NCBI GenBank assembly: GCA_020253445.1
Contig: JADCBP010000012.1
Location: 52,364-116,363, forward strand
Length of the DNA stretch: 64,000 nucleotides
Source of the DNA: Methylobacterium sp.
Lineage (GTDB): Bacteria > Pseudomonadota > Alphaproteobacteria > Rhizobiales > Beijerinckiaceae
Reading direction: 5' to 3'
Numbering within the stretch: the first letter of the stretch is position 1; each line of letters starts with the position of its first letter. Below the pieces are notes generated by a model. It saw only the letters and a list, made by a program, of their open reading frames with translations, ran no database searches and was not told the origin of the DNA. Positions 1-7,175 of the stretch are shown piece by piece. The translations under genes were made by a program, and so were the position numbers.

Positions 1-1018
1 CGGCCACCATCCAGCGCTCGGGGAAGATCACGAAATCGATGTTCGCCGTGCCGACTTCGCCGGAGGGCGAGGTGAGCACCGTGAAGATCGAGGGATCGGG
101 GTGGTCGTAGGAAATCGCGCCCACCGGCGAGAAGCGGCGGAGATCATATTTGTAGGGATAGTAATTGCCGTGCCACGCCACGACATCGAGGGGCGAGGAC
201 TCAAGCTCGGTCGCGAACATCTCGCCGCACCACTTCACAAAGAGCAAAGCCTTGCCCGGCTTGTCCTCGTAGGAAGCCGCAGGCACGAGGAAATCGCGGG
301 CATTGGCGAGACAATTCGCGCCGATCGGCCCGCGCTCGGGCAACGTGAAGGCCCCGCCGTAATTCTCGCAGATATAGGCCCGCGCCGGGCCATCCACGAG
401 TTCGCAACGGAAGATCACACCGCGCGGAATGATGCAGATCTCGCCCGGCTCGATCTCGATCACGCCGAATTCGGTGGGAAAACGCAGGCGTCCCTGCTGG
501 GCCACGATCATCAGCTCGCCATCGGCATTGAAAAAATACTCATCCGTCATCGAGGCGGTGATGAGCGCGATATGCGCAGCCATGCCGGCCTGCCCCTCGG
601 CATCGCCGGCGGTGGTCATGGTGCGCATGCCGGTGAGGAAGGTGAGCCTCTCGCCGGGAAGCGGCACCGGCATCCATCGCATCTGGCCGATCGGCAGAGA
701 GGATTCCTCGCGGTTCGGCGCGGTGCGGATCAGCCCGCCGCCCACCTTGCGATAGCGGCCCTGATGCTTCACGCCCGGCTGGATGCGATAGAGCCAGGAA
801 CGCTCGTTCGTGGCGCGTGGCGCGGTGAAGGGCGAGCCCGAAAGCTGCTCCGCATAGAGGCCGTAATTGCATTTCTGCGGCGAGTTGCGCCCCACAGGCA
901 GGGCATTCGGCAAAGCTTCCGTCTCGAAGGAATTGCCGAAGCCCGACATATAGGCGAGCGAGCCCTCAACCGTGGTCCTGGCGCCGGCAAGCGGTGAAAA
1001 CTGCACAGGCCTGTTCAT
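1..1018 (-). CDS. hmgA: Homogentisate 1,2-dioxygenase, 3' end outside window
   Basis: Ring-cleaving non-heme Fe(II) dioxygenase that converts homogentisate to maleylacetoacetate in tyrosine and phenylalanine breakdown; cytoplasmic. The reading frame starts at the ATG at 1018-1016, preceded by GGGAG, and stays open to the left edge, giving about 339 residues. The N-terminus reads [20 protein letters not shown], a hallmark of the family, followed by the [11 protein letters not shown] segment; near the edge [11 protein letters not shown] matches the region shortly before the metal-binding C-terminal part. The family is usually 430-450 residues, so roughly the last quarter, including most iron ligands, lies outside the window. 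A perfect inverted repeat about 75 bases upstream is a likely operator. Family assignment is firm; no defect is visible in the part present. Confidence 0.96.
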   Translation of the reverse strand, partial: MNRPVQFSPLAGARTTVEGSLAYMSGFGNSFETEALPNALPVGRNSPQKCNYGLYAEQLSGSPFTAPRATNERSWLYRIQPGVKHQGRYRKVGGGLIRTAPNREESSLPIGQMRWMPVPLPGERLTFLTGMRTMTTAGDAEGQAGMAAHIALITASMTDEYFFNADGELMIVAQQGRLRFPTEFGVIEIEPGEICIIPRGVIFRCELVDGPARAYICENYGGAFTLPERGPIGANCLANARDFLVPAASYEDKPGKALLFVKWCGEMFATELESSPLDVVAWHGNYYPYKYDLRRFSPVGAISYDHPDPSIFTVLTSPSGEVGTANIDFVIFPERWMVA

Positions 1019-1089
1019 CCCGATTACTCCCGATGCTGTTCGGAATCTTGCAATGGTTCATGCCAGAATTTGGGGGCAGGGGCAAGAAT

Positions 1090-1107
1090 TAGTTTCAGAT
1101 GAAACTA
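1090..1107. promoter_or_regulatory. Palindromic operator upstream of hmgA
   Basis: TAGTTTCA and TGAAACTA form a perfect 8-base inverted repeat around a 2-base centre, in an AT-rich patch 72-89 bases upstream of the hmgA start. The size and symmetry fit a dimeric MarR- or IclR-type regulator, the kinds known to control homogentisate genes. No regulator gene is in the window, so the identity of the binding protein is inference. Confidence 0.55.
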
Positions 1108-1114
1108 TATAGCC

Positions 1115-1258
1115 TCATCCCGCAGCCGGCGGCGCGGCCGTCGAGCCCGCGATCTGCGTGAGCTGCTCCATGAAGGCGCGGCGATCCATGCCGCCATGCG
1201 TGAAGCGATCATAGAGCCGGATGACCTCCTCCGGCACCTGTGTCTTCTCGGGGGCCAT
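1115..1258 (-). pseudogene. N-terminal remnant of a dienelactone-hydrolase-like gene
   Basis: A 47-codon frame starting at the ATG at 1258 encodes a peptide containing EEVIRLYDRFTHGGMDRRAF and then an alanine-rich stretch ending in a stop. This resembles the N-terminal leader of exported dienelactone hydrolase (carboxymethylenebutenolidase) family proteins, where IxLYDxxTH is followed by a DRRxFxxRL twin-arginine-like motif and a hydrophobic segment. Here the frame stops just after the signal region and no hydrolase domain follows; hmgA's control region comes next. I read it as a truncated relic. The alternative, a free-standing small protein, cannot be excluded. GGGAG a few bases upstream of the ATG lies at the edge of an intergenic repeat copy. 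Confidence 0.45.
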
Positions 1259-1267
1259 CGCTCCCTC

Positions 1268-1350
1268 CCGGTTGGTCGAAGAAAATGCGTGAAACAATAA
1301 GGAATTAGAGCGGATGTCCTGATCCAGTCAGATCGGAATCCGCTCTAACG
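1268..1350 (-). repeat. Intergenic palindromic repeat, copy 1
   Basis: Read on the minus strand this contains GAGCGGATTCCGATCTGA, an inverted GAGCGGAT...ATCCGCTC pair, then TTTCACGCATTTTCTTCGAC and an ACCGG box. The same modules recur in the same order at 27.6-27.8 kb and 50.3 kb, and related forms occur at several other intergenic sites of the window. It is non-coding. Confidence 0.7.
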
Positions 1351-1402
1351 CGGGAGAGGCCGAAACCAGAAGCGGCAGTTCATCATTGGAATTTTCGGCA
1401 AC

Positions 1403-1428
1403 AAAAAAGGCGGCACGGAGGCCGCCTC
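1403..1428 (-). terminator. Rho-independent terminator after rplS
   Basis: On the minus strand GGCGG pairs with CCGCC across a short loop, directly followed by TTTTTTG. It lies 24 bases past the rplS stop and closes the ffh-to-rplS operon. Confidence 0.85.
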
Positions 1429-1451
1429 AATATCTGTCTGAATTCCGGGCC

Positions 1452-1826
1452 TCAGCCCTGGTTGCGGGGCTCGACGCGCTCGGCGATGCGGGCCGACTTG
1501 CCGCGGCGATCGCGCAGGTAATAGAGCTTCGCGCGGCGCACCTTGCCCTTGCGGACAACCTTGATCGAGTCGATGTTCGGCGAATAGACCGGGAACACAC
1601 GCTCCACGCCTTCGCCATAGGAAATCTTGCGGACCGTGAAGCTCTCCTGGAAGCCCCCGCCGGAACGCGCGATGCAAACGCCTTCATAGGCCTGAACGCG
1701 GGTGCGGTCGCCTTCCTTCACCTTCACGTTGACGATGACGGTATCACCGGGGCGGAATTCAGGAATCTTCTTTTCGCCGAGAACGCGGGCGGCTTCTTCC
1801 TGATCGAGTTGAGCGAGAATATCCAT
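1452..1826 (-). CDS. rplS: 50S ribosomal protein L19
   Basis: Structural protein of the large ribosomal subunit at the 30S-50S interface. The 124-residue product starts at the ATG at 1826 ([14 protein letters not shown]), with an AAAGG stretch upstream. It carries the family core [20 protein letters not shown], then [15 protein letters not shown] and the basic [17 protein letters not shown] tail. Length and motifs are normal. An in-frame ATG far upstream exists but would add a low-complexity extension with no family match, so the shorter start is preferred. It is the last gene of the operon and is separated from trmD by about 100 bases. Confidence 0.97.
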   Translation of the reverse strand: MDILAQLDQEEAARVLGEKKIPEFRPGDTVIVNVKVKEGDRTRVQAYEGVCIARSGGGFQESFTVRKISYGEGVERVFPVYSPNIDSIKVVRKGKVRRAKLYYLRDRRGKSARIAERVEPRNQG

Positions 1827-1924
1827 GGTCGGGAACCTTTTTCCGGTTTTGGCTCTGATGGCCAAGCGTTTCGGGACGCTGTTCTGAGTTGAGGATCGGC
1901 GCATAAAGCAAGGCTGCGGCTTTG

Positions 1925-2626
1925 TCACCCCTCGGGCGGAAATTTTCGCGCGAAGAGATCCGGCCGGCGCGCTTTCGTGAGCTTTTCCGCCTCGGCCCGC
2001 CGCCATCGGGCGATGGAGGCATGATTGCCCGAAGTGAGCACTTCGGGGATGCCCCGCCCCTCGAAATCGCGGGGGCGCGTGTAATGCGGATATTCCAGAA
2101 GGCCATTCTCGTGGCTCTCCTCGATATCCGAGCCCTCGCCGCCCATCACGCCCGGCAGCAGACGGATGATGGCATCGAGCGCGACCTGGGCCGCGACTTC
2201 GCCGCCCGAGAGCACGTAATCGCCGATGGAAAGTTCCGTGAGGCCGCGCGCCTCGATCACGCGCTCATCGACGCCCTCGAACCGCCCGCAAACAAACACC
2301 GCCCCCGGCCCGTTCGCGAGTTCCCGCGCCAGGGCCTGATCGAAGACCCGGCCCCGCGGCGAGAGCAGGAAACGCGGGCGCGGATCATCCGCCGGAACCA
2401 CGGCATCGATCGCTTCCGCCAGCACGTCCGCGCGGATCACCATGCCCGGCCCGCCACCCGCCGGCGTATCATCCACCGCGCGATGCTTCCCGCGACCATG
2501 ATCGCGGATATCCTTCACCTGAAGCGACCATTTTCCAGTCGCCAAGGCCTCGCCCGCCAGCGAATGCCCAAGCGTGCCCGGAAACATTTCCGGCATCAGG
2601 GTCAGCACGGTCGCGGCAAAGGCCAT
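1925..2626 (-). CDS. trmD: tRNA (guanine-N1)-methyltransferase
   Basis: SAM-dependent enzyme that methylates N1 of G37 in tRNAs with a G36-G37 sequence, which protects the reading frame. The 233-residue product shows the SPOUT trefoil-knot motifs: [13 protein letters not shown] at the N-terminus, GGGPGM near residue 58, RFEGVDERV around residue 117, and [11 protein letters not shown] followed by RLLPGV near residues 132-160. The C-terminal domain [18 protein letters not shown] is also typical. It sits three bases after the HAD gene's stop and upstream of rplS, the standard trmD-rplS arrangement. Confidence 0.97.
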   Translation of the reverse strand: MAFAATVLTLMPEMFPGTLGHSLAGEALATGKWSLQVKDIRDHGRGKHRAVDDTPAGGGPGMVIRADVLAEAIDAVVPADDPRPRFLLSPRGRVFDQALARELANGPGAVFVCGRFEGVDERVIEARGLTELSIGDYVLSGGEVAAQVALDAIIRLLPGVMGGEGSDIEESHENGLLEYPHYTRPRDFEGRGIPEVLTSGNHASIARWRRAEAEKLTKARRPDLFARKFPPEG

Positions 2627-2629
2627 CGC

Positions 2630-3283
2630 TCAGCCGAAGGTGAGATCGAGGCTCGCGAAATCGGGCGCGAGCGCGATCACATGGTCGAAATGCGCGAAGG
2701 TCTCGGCCGGCGCCGTCGTCAACAGCACCACGGCGCGCATGCCGGCGCGGCGCGCGGCTTCCACGCCCAAAGGCGCATCCTCGAAGACGAGGCATTCTTC
2801 CGGGGGCACCCCCATCCGCTCGGCGGCGGCGAGGAACATGTCCGGATGCGGCTTGCCCCGAAAGCCCTGCGAGGGCGAGACAATCGCGCGGAAGCGATGA
2901 CGCAAACCGAGGCCATCCAGCGTGAAATCGACATTGCCCGGCGGTGCCGCCGTGCCCACGGCCATCGGCAACCCGTGGGCATCCGCCTGATCGAGCAGCG
3001 GCAGCAAGCCGGCCATCGGTGCAAGATGCGGGCGATAGAGCGCGCGGTAAATCACTTCCTTCGCGTCTTCCAGCGCAACCAGCTCCTCGCGCGACTTGTC
3101 TGGAAACATCTCGCCGATGATCTCCGGCCCGGAACGCCCTGCGGTTCTGCCGAAGAAACCTGCGCGATCGAAGGGCAGGCCGAGATCGGCATGCCATTTT
3201 TCCCAGGAATCGTCATGGAAGCGCATGTTGTCGACCAGCGTGCCATCCATATCGAAGATGAGGCCGCGAATGGGCGTCGTCAT
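2630..3283 (-). CDS. HAD-superfamily phosphatase, beta-phosphoglucomutase type
   Basis: 217-residue haloacid-dehalogenase-fold hydrolase. The catalytic motif I is FDMDGTLVDN (residues 10-19) with the nucleophile and general acid aspartates; motif II is probably VGTAAP around residue 109, followed by GKPHPDMF (motif III lysine) and CLVFEDAPLGVEAARRAG (motif IV). An alpha-helical cap follows motif I, as in the phosphoglycolate phosphatase / beta-phosphoglucomutase subgroup. The start codon overlaps rimM's stop by 4 bases, and trmD follows after 3 bases, so it is translated as part of the ribosomal operon. Substrate is not deducible; a small sugar- or glycol-phosphate is the usual kind. Confidence 0.88.
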   Translation of the reverse strand: MTTPIRGLIFDMDGTLVDNMRFHDDSWEKWHADLGLPFDRAGFFGRTAGRSGPEIIGEMFPDKSREELVALEDAKEVIYRALYRPHLAPMAGLLPLLDQADAHGLPMAVGTAAPPGNVDFTLDGLGLRHRFRAIVSPSQGFRGKPHPDMFLAAAERMGVPPEECLVFEDAPLGVEAARRAGMRAVVLLTTAPAETFAHFDHVIALAPDFASLDLTFG

Positions 3284-3888
3284 GCGTCCTGCTCCGGATT
3301 GTCGGGCGGCTTTTCCGGCCCCGCAAGGAAAGCCGGGTCGATCACCACGCGCCGGCCCAGCACGTCCAGCACCGGCACGGCGATTTTCGTGAAAGGCAGG
3401 AGCAGGGTCCCCCCACCCGCGACCGGGCGGATGACCAGCAGATCGCCCGCGCCGTGATTATGAATCTCGAGGATCGTGCCGATGCCGTTCCCCTCGCCAT
3501 CCGTCACCGGCAGGCCAAGGAGATCGGCGTGGTAGAACTCGTCCTCCTCCTCCGTGTCCGGCAGGTTGTCGCGGTCGATCACGAGGTTCTGGCCGGTGAG
3601 CGCCTTCACGGCGTCGCGATCCGCGAGGCCCTTGAAGCGCACCACGAGCATGTCGTCCTTCAGCGGGCGACCATCGATGATCTCCAGCGCGCGCCCGTCC
3701 GGCAGGAAGAGCGGGCCGTAATCGCCGATGGCCAAGGGGTCGGCCGTGTGGCTCTTCACGCGGCATTCGCCCTTGACTCCATGCGGCGCACCGATGGTCG
3801 CGACGACGAGCCGCCTTTCGGGCGGGGGAATCGCGGGCGGGGGAATCGCGGGCGGGGGAATCACGGGCGGTGCCTTGGGCTTTTTCAT
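3280..3888 (-). CDS. rimM: Ribosome maturation factor RimM with proline-repeat N-terminus
   Basis: Binds ribosomal protein S19 and the 30S head during late small-subunit assembly. The 202-residue product has a RimM N-terminal domain (VVATIGAPHGVKGECRVKSH near residues 28-47) and a PRC-barrel domain with EFYHADLLGLPV near residues 117-128. Before the conserved part is an unusual leader, KKPKAPP followed by three IPPP blocks, produced by a 15-base repeat in the DNA. The ATG at 3888 lacks a strong Shine-Dalgarno, but there is no better start before the conserved domain except within the repeat. Overlaps the next gene by ATGA. Confidence 0.93.
   Translation of the reverse strand: MKKPKAPPVIPPPAIPPPAIPPPERRLVVATIGAPHGVKGECRVKSHTADPLAIGDYGPLFLPDGRALEIIDGRPLKDDMLVVRFKGLADRDAVKALTGQNLVIDRDNLPDTEEEDEFYHADLLGLPVTDGEGNGIGTILEIHNHGAGDLLVIRPVAGGGTLLLPFTKIAVPVLDVLGRRVVIDPAFLAGPEKPPDNPEQDA
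3830..3875 (-). repeat. 15-bp tandem repeat inside rimM
   Basis: Three in-frame copies of a 15-base unit (GGGCGGGGGAATCGC on the plus strand, the last with one A for G) encode the AIPPP/VIPPP blocks at the RimM N-terminus. The unit length is a multiple of three, so copy-number change would not shift the frame. Confidence 0.85.
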
Positions 3889-3903
3889 CCGAGCCTCGAA
3901 CGC

Positions 3904-4030
3904 GTCATGCCCGGGCCGGCAGCCAACTTCAGGCAGGCTGCCTCACGTTGTCTGCTCCCGGGCATCCACGACTTTGAACGAACGCACGACAAGACGTGGA
4001 TGGCCGGAACAAGTCCGGCCATGACGCCCT
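3904..4030. repeat. Intergenic GTCATGCCCGG-type repeat between rimM and rpsP
   Basis: The rpsP-rimM gap holds GTCATGCCCGGGCCGGC, later CCCGGGCATCCACGA, and then CGTGGATGGCCGG with its partner CCGGCCATGACG. These are opposed arms of the 'CGTGGATGGCCGGGACAAGCCCGGCCATGACG' type of dispersed repeat common in rhizobial genomes. It makes long hairpins on either strand and is transcribed inside the operon. Confidence 0.65.
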
Positions 4031-4042
4031 GCGGTAGAAGCC

Positions 4043-4390
4043 TTACGCGGCTTCGCCGGCCTTCTCGGCCTTCTTCGCGGCGCGTTCCTTGGCCTTGTCG
4101 CCCGGAACGGCCTTTTCCGGGTTGTTGCGCGGGGCGCGCTTCACGAGGCCGGCGGCATCGAGGAAGCGGAGCACGCGATCGGTCGGCTGGGCGCCCTTGG
4201 CGATCCAGTTCTTCGCGGCTTCGAGATCGAGCACCACGCGGCTCTCCGAATCCTTGGCGAGCATCGGGTTATAGGTGCCGATCTTCTCGATGAAGCGGCC
4301 ATCGCGGGGCGAACGGGCATCAGCCACCACGATGCGATAGACCGGGCGCTTCTTCGAGCCACCACGGGCGAGACGGATTTTGAGAGACAT
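4043..4390 (-). CDS. rpsP: 30S ribosomal protein S16
   Basis: Small-subunit assembly protein that binds 16S rRNA. The 115-residue product begins [20 protein letters not shown], the S16 signature, followed by [14 protein letters not shown] and a C-terminal alanine/lysine-rich extension ([15 protein letters not shown]) usual in alphaproteobacteria. The ATG at 4390 has CAGGAGT upstream, a good ribosome binding site. Immediately upstream (26 bases) lies the foreign-looking 4417-5121 gene instead of ffh. Confidence 0.97.
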   Translation of the reverse strand: MSLKIRLARGGSKKRPVYRIVVADARSPRDGRFIEKIGTYNPMLAKDSESRVVLDLEAAKNWIAKGAQPTDRVLRFLDAAGLVKRAPRNNPEKAVPGDKAKERAAKKAEKAGEAA

Positions 4391-4416
4391 GGGTTACTCC
4401 TGGTTTTTTGGCTGCA

Positions 4417-5121
4417 CTAGAGACTTACTGTTCCACTAGTGATATCTCTGATGTACTCCACTGATTCTATAACAATTTTCTTTGTTTCGTCTGGATAAAA
4501 AAGACCTACAATTAGAAGATACAACTTTGAACGGCCAATCATTTCACTTTTTGTTCTATTCCACTCATTCTTTAGCAAGACTCTGCTATTTTTTTCAAGT
4601 AACCGAAGAAGGTCATGCGCTTGCTCGGACAATCTTGTTTGAGGTTCATGAGAAAAGGTCGCCACCCTGCCCCGCGTCTGCGCGATTATCTCCCTAATGA
4701 CACGGTGAAGTCGCTCTTGCTCATTGAGCATAAGCGCAATATAGGCCTCAACACCCACAAGACTTGAGTTCGTTTTCGAAAGCAAAACTTTCATTTCATT
4801 CATTTTTTCTGGCGCAGCATTTCTGTCAGATAAATGAATGTCGAGGGCTAAGTTCAAGGCATTGTGTGAGAGCTCACTAAATTCGGCCAATTTTTTTCTA
4901 AGATTTTCCATCCACTCTTCCCGAAGATCAGCAACTCTCCTCCGAGAATCTCTAACGCCAGAAGAATACGACACATATATTGAAACGGTGGCCACCGCCA
5001 TCGTCGCGAGACCAACCATGAAATTTCCAAAGTCGATCTGGGGAGTCACAGACCGCCCCTGTAGAAACGCGAAAAAAGGGTCAGCAAATGAACGAAATAC
5101 AGAGCTGAAGAAGTCGCTCAC
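4417..5121 (-). CDS. Unknown AT-rich single-span membrane protein within the ffh-rpsP operon
   Basis: I do not recognise a named family. The 234-residue product starts with GTG at 5121, whose bases overlap ffh's TGA stop (GTGA). After a Phe-rich N-terminus there is one membrane span at about residues 33-51 (FMVGLATMAVATVSIYVSYS), then a long helical soluble part: RREEW-like DLREEWMENLRKKLAEFSEL, YIALMLNEQERLHRVI, and SRVLLKNEWNRTKS. The pattern 'W-x3-LR...EF, LLN-x-E-x-LH, L-x-EW' is one I associate with unnamed small membrane proteins; this is recollection, not a search. Base use is strikingly unlike the neighbours (25 of 60 bases are G or C in 4561-4620, against 37 of 60 in part of ffh). 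Acquired DNA that has become an operon member is the best reading. Confidence 0.75.
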   Translation of the reverse strand: MSDFFSSVFRSFADPFFAFLQGRSVTPQIDFGNFMVGLATMAVATVSIYVSYSSGVRDSRRRVADLREEWMENLRKKLAEFSELSHNALNLALDIHLSDRNAAPEKMNEMKVLLSKTNSSLVGVEAYIALMLNEQERLHRVIREIIAQTRGRVATFSHEPQTRLSEQAHDLLRLLEKNSRVLLKNEWNRTKSEMIGRSKLYLLIVGLFYPDETKKIVIESVEYIRDITSGTVSL

Positions 5122-6689
5122 TTCTTCCTCCCGAACGGATTGAACCCGCCGAGGCCCGGCAATCCGCCACCGCCCAAGCCGGGAAGGCCGGGCTTGCCGA
5201 GGCCGGGGAGACCCGGAAGCTTCGCGCCGGAACCCTGCATCTGTTCGAGTTTCTTCTGCGCTTCGGCGATCGCATCGGGCGAGAGGCCGCCGGGCGGCGG
5301 CTGCATCTTCGAGAGGTCCGGCACGCCGCCGCCCGGAAAACCCCCACCAAGCCCGAACATGTTGGCGAGGCCGGCCATCGGCCCGCGCCCGCCCTTGCCG
5401 ACCTGCTTCATCATGTCGGCCATGCCGCGATGCATCTTGAGGAGCTTGTTGATCTCCTCGGCGGATGTGCCGGAACCGGCCGCGATGCGCTTCTTGCGGG
5501 AGTTTTTCAACAGATCCGGGTTGCGGCGCTCCTCCGGCGTCATCGAGTTGATGATGGCCACCTGCCGGGCGATCATCCGGTCATTCACACCGGCGCTCGC
5601 CATCTGGTCTTTCACCTTGGCCACGCCCGGCAGCATGCCCATGAGGCCGCCGAGGCCCCCGAGCTTTTCCATCTGCCTCAGCTGGTCGCGCAGGTCGGAA
5701 AGGTCGAACTTGCCCTTCCGCATGCGCTCGGCCATCGCCAGCGCCTTTTCCTGGTCGATATTCTGCGCCGCCTTCTCGACGAGGCTGACGATATCGCCCA
5801 TGCCGAGGATGCGGTTGGCGATGCGCGCGGGGTGGAAATCCTCCAGCGCGTCCATCTTCTCGCCGACGCCGATCAGCTTGATCGGCTTGCCGGTGACGGC
5901 GCGCATGGAGAGCGCGGCACCGCCGCGGCCATCGCCGTCGACGCGCGTCAGCACGATGCCGGTGAGGCCGACGCGGGAATCGAAGGCGCGCGCGGTGACC
6001 ACCGCATCCTGGCCGGTGAGGCTGTCGGCGACCAGCAGCACTTCATGCGGCTGGATGGCCTCCTTGACCTGCACCACCTCGTCCATCAGCTCGTCATCGA
6101 GCGTCACGCGGCCGGCGGTATCGTAAATCACGACATCGAAGCCGCCGAGGCGGGCCGCCGCTTCCGCTCGCTTCGCGATCTGGATCGCGTTCTCGCCCGC
6201 AACGATGGGGAGAACGTCGAGGCCATTGTCGCGGCCGAGCACCGCGAGCTGTTCCATCGCGGCGGGGCGGCGCGTGTCGAGCGACGCGAGCAGGACGCGC
6301 TTCTTCTCGCGCTCCTTCAGGCGCTTGGCGATCTTCGCGGTGGTGGTCGTCTTGCCCGACCCTTGCAGGCCGACCATCAGGATGCCGACCGGCGGAACGG
6401 CCTGAAGGTCGATCGGCCGAGCATCCGAACCCAGCATGGCGACGAGTTCGTCATTGACGATCTTCACCACCATCTGGCCCGGCGTCACCGACTTGATGAC
6501 ATCCACGCCAACCGCGCGCGCCCGAACCTTCTCGGTGAAGTCGCGGACGACATCGAGCGCGACATCGGCCTCCAGCAGCGCGCGGCGCACTTCGCGCATC
6601 GCTTCGGCCACATCCGCCTCGCTCAGCGCGCCACGGCGCGTGAGCTTGTCGAGAATGCCGGAGAGACGACCCGAAAGGCCTTCGAACAT
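5118..6689 (-). CDS. ffh: Signal recognition particle protein Ffh
   Basis: GTPase that binds 4.5S RNA and signal sequences and delivers ribosomes to FtsY at the membrane. The 523-residue product starts at the ATG at 6689 (MFEGLSGRLSGILDKL) after GAGGGAAAA. The N domain spans residues 1-100; G motifs are GLQGSGKT (107-114), DTRRPAA, DTAGR and TRVDGDGRGG. The methionine-rich M domain (MEKLGGLGGLMGMLPG and MTPEERRNPDLL with KKRIAAGSGTS) follows. The C-terminus is an unusually glycine/proline-rich tail with repeated LPGLGG-like units. Its partner ftsY is at 12.2 kb. It heads the operon running to rplS. Confidence 0.97.
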   Translation of the reverse strand: MFEGLSGRLSGILDKLTRRGALSEADVAEAMREVRRALLEADVALDVVRDFTEKVRARAVGVDVIKSVTPGQMVVKIVNDELVAMLGSDARPIDLQAVPPVGILMVGLQGSGKTTTTAKIAKRLKEREKKRVLLASLDTRRPAAMEQLAVLGRDNGLDVLPIVAGENAIQIAKRAEAAARLGGFDVVIYDTAGRVTLDDELMDEVVQVKEAIQPHEVLLVADSLTGQDAVVTARAFDSRVGLTGIVLTRVDGDGRGGAALSMRAVTGKPIKLIGVGEKMDALEDFHPARIANRILGMGDIVSLVEKAAQNIDQEKALAMAERMRKGKFDLSDLRDQLRQMEKLGGLGGLMGMLPGVAKVKDQMASAGVNDRMIARQVAIINSMTPEERRNPDLLKNSRKKRIAAGSGTSAEEINKLLKMHRGMADMMKQVGKGGRGPMAGLANMFGLGGGFPGGGVPDLSKMQPPPGGLSPDAIAEAQKKLEQMQGSGAKLPGLPGLGKPGLPGLGGGGLPGLGGFNPFGRKK

Positions 6690-6801
6690 TGTTTTCCCTC
6701 TTTGCTCCGAAACCCGTGGTTTCGGAGCGGTTCCCTCGCAACGGGCCCTGCAGGCCGTTGGAAGCGGAACCGCCAAACACTTTCGCACCCGGCGCAACAG
6801 A

Positions 6802-6900
6802 GGCGGGCTTGCCCGCTCCCGTCAAACGACAAAGGGGCGGGCTTGCCCGCTCCCGTCCGACGACAAAGGGGCGGGCTTGCCCGCTCCCGTCGAACCAAAC
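6802..6900. repeat. 34-bp tandem repeat, three copies
   Basis: Units begin at 6802, 6836 and 6870, each starting GGCGGGCTTGCCCGCTCCCG and followed by a TC-x2-ACGACAAAGG spacer. Each unit contains the internal palindrome GCGGGCTTGCCCGC. The third unit diverges at its end. No spacers or cas genes, so not CRISPR. Confidence 0.85.
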
Positions 6901-7064
6901 ACTTTCGCGCCCGGGGGCGCCTCGCGCTGCCGGACGCGTGAACCTCCGGGGCCTCGCCCCGGTCAGCCGATCGGAAGATCACGCTGATTGGATGACCGCT
7001 CCATAGGGGAAACGGCCAAAGCGGTCAAGAATCGCGTTAATGGGCAATTGTTTGGGATTGTCAA

Positions 7065-7093
7065 TTGACTGTTAATGCGACGCACCTTAACTA
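7065..7093 (+). promoter_or_regulatory. Sigma-70-like promoter for the NYN gene
   Basis: TTGACT (7065-7070) and TAACTA (7088-7093) are 17 bases apart. The -35 box overlaps the perfect palindrome GTCAATTGAC (7060-7069), a possible operator. The predicted start leaves a leader of about 75 bases. Confidence 0.5.
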
Positions 7094-7175
7094 ACGCTTG
7101 TCCCGTTCATTCGTCCTTGATGGAAAGCACGCGAGTGCTACGAGTGAACGGGATCAATCATTTTTGAGTGATAGC

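Larger units (their letters stand above)
6690..7175. other. Divergent intergenic region between ffh and the NYN gene
   Basis: 486 bases without a convincing gene. It contains the ffh leader, a 34-base tandem repeat flanked by two copies of AACACTTTCGC (6775 and 6897), and, from about 7010 on, AT-rich DNA with a sigma-70-like promoter for the NYN gene. Open frames here consist of the GC-rich repeat and show no family features. Confidence 0.6.

Noticed and set aside
1922..3457. A 511-codon plus-strand frame
   Set aside because: Antisense to trmD, the HAD gene and rimM, with no recognisable domain; a shadow of high GC content.
6802..6900. Regular repeat with 34-base period, CRISPR-like at first sight
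   Set aside because: Units are contiguous with no unique spacers, only three copies, no leader and no cas genes.
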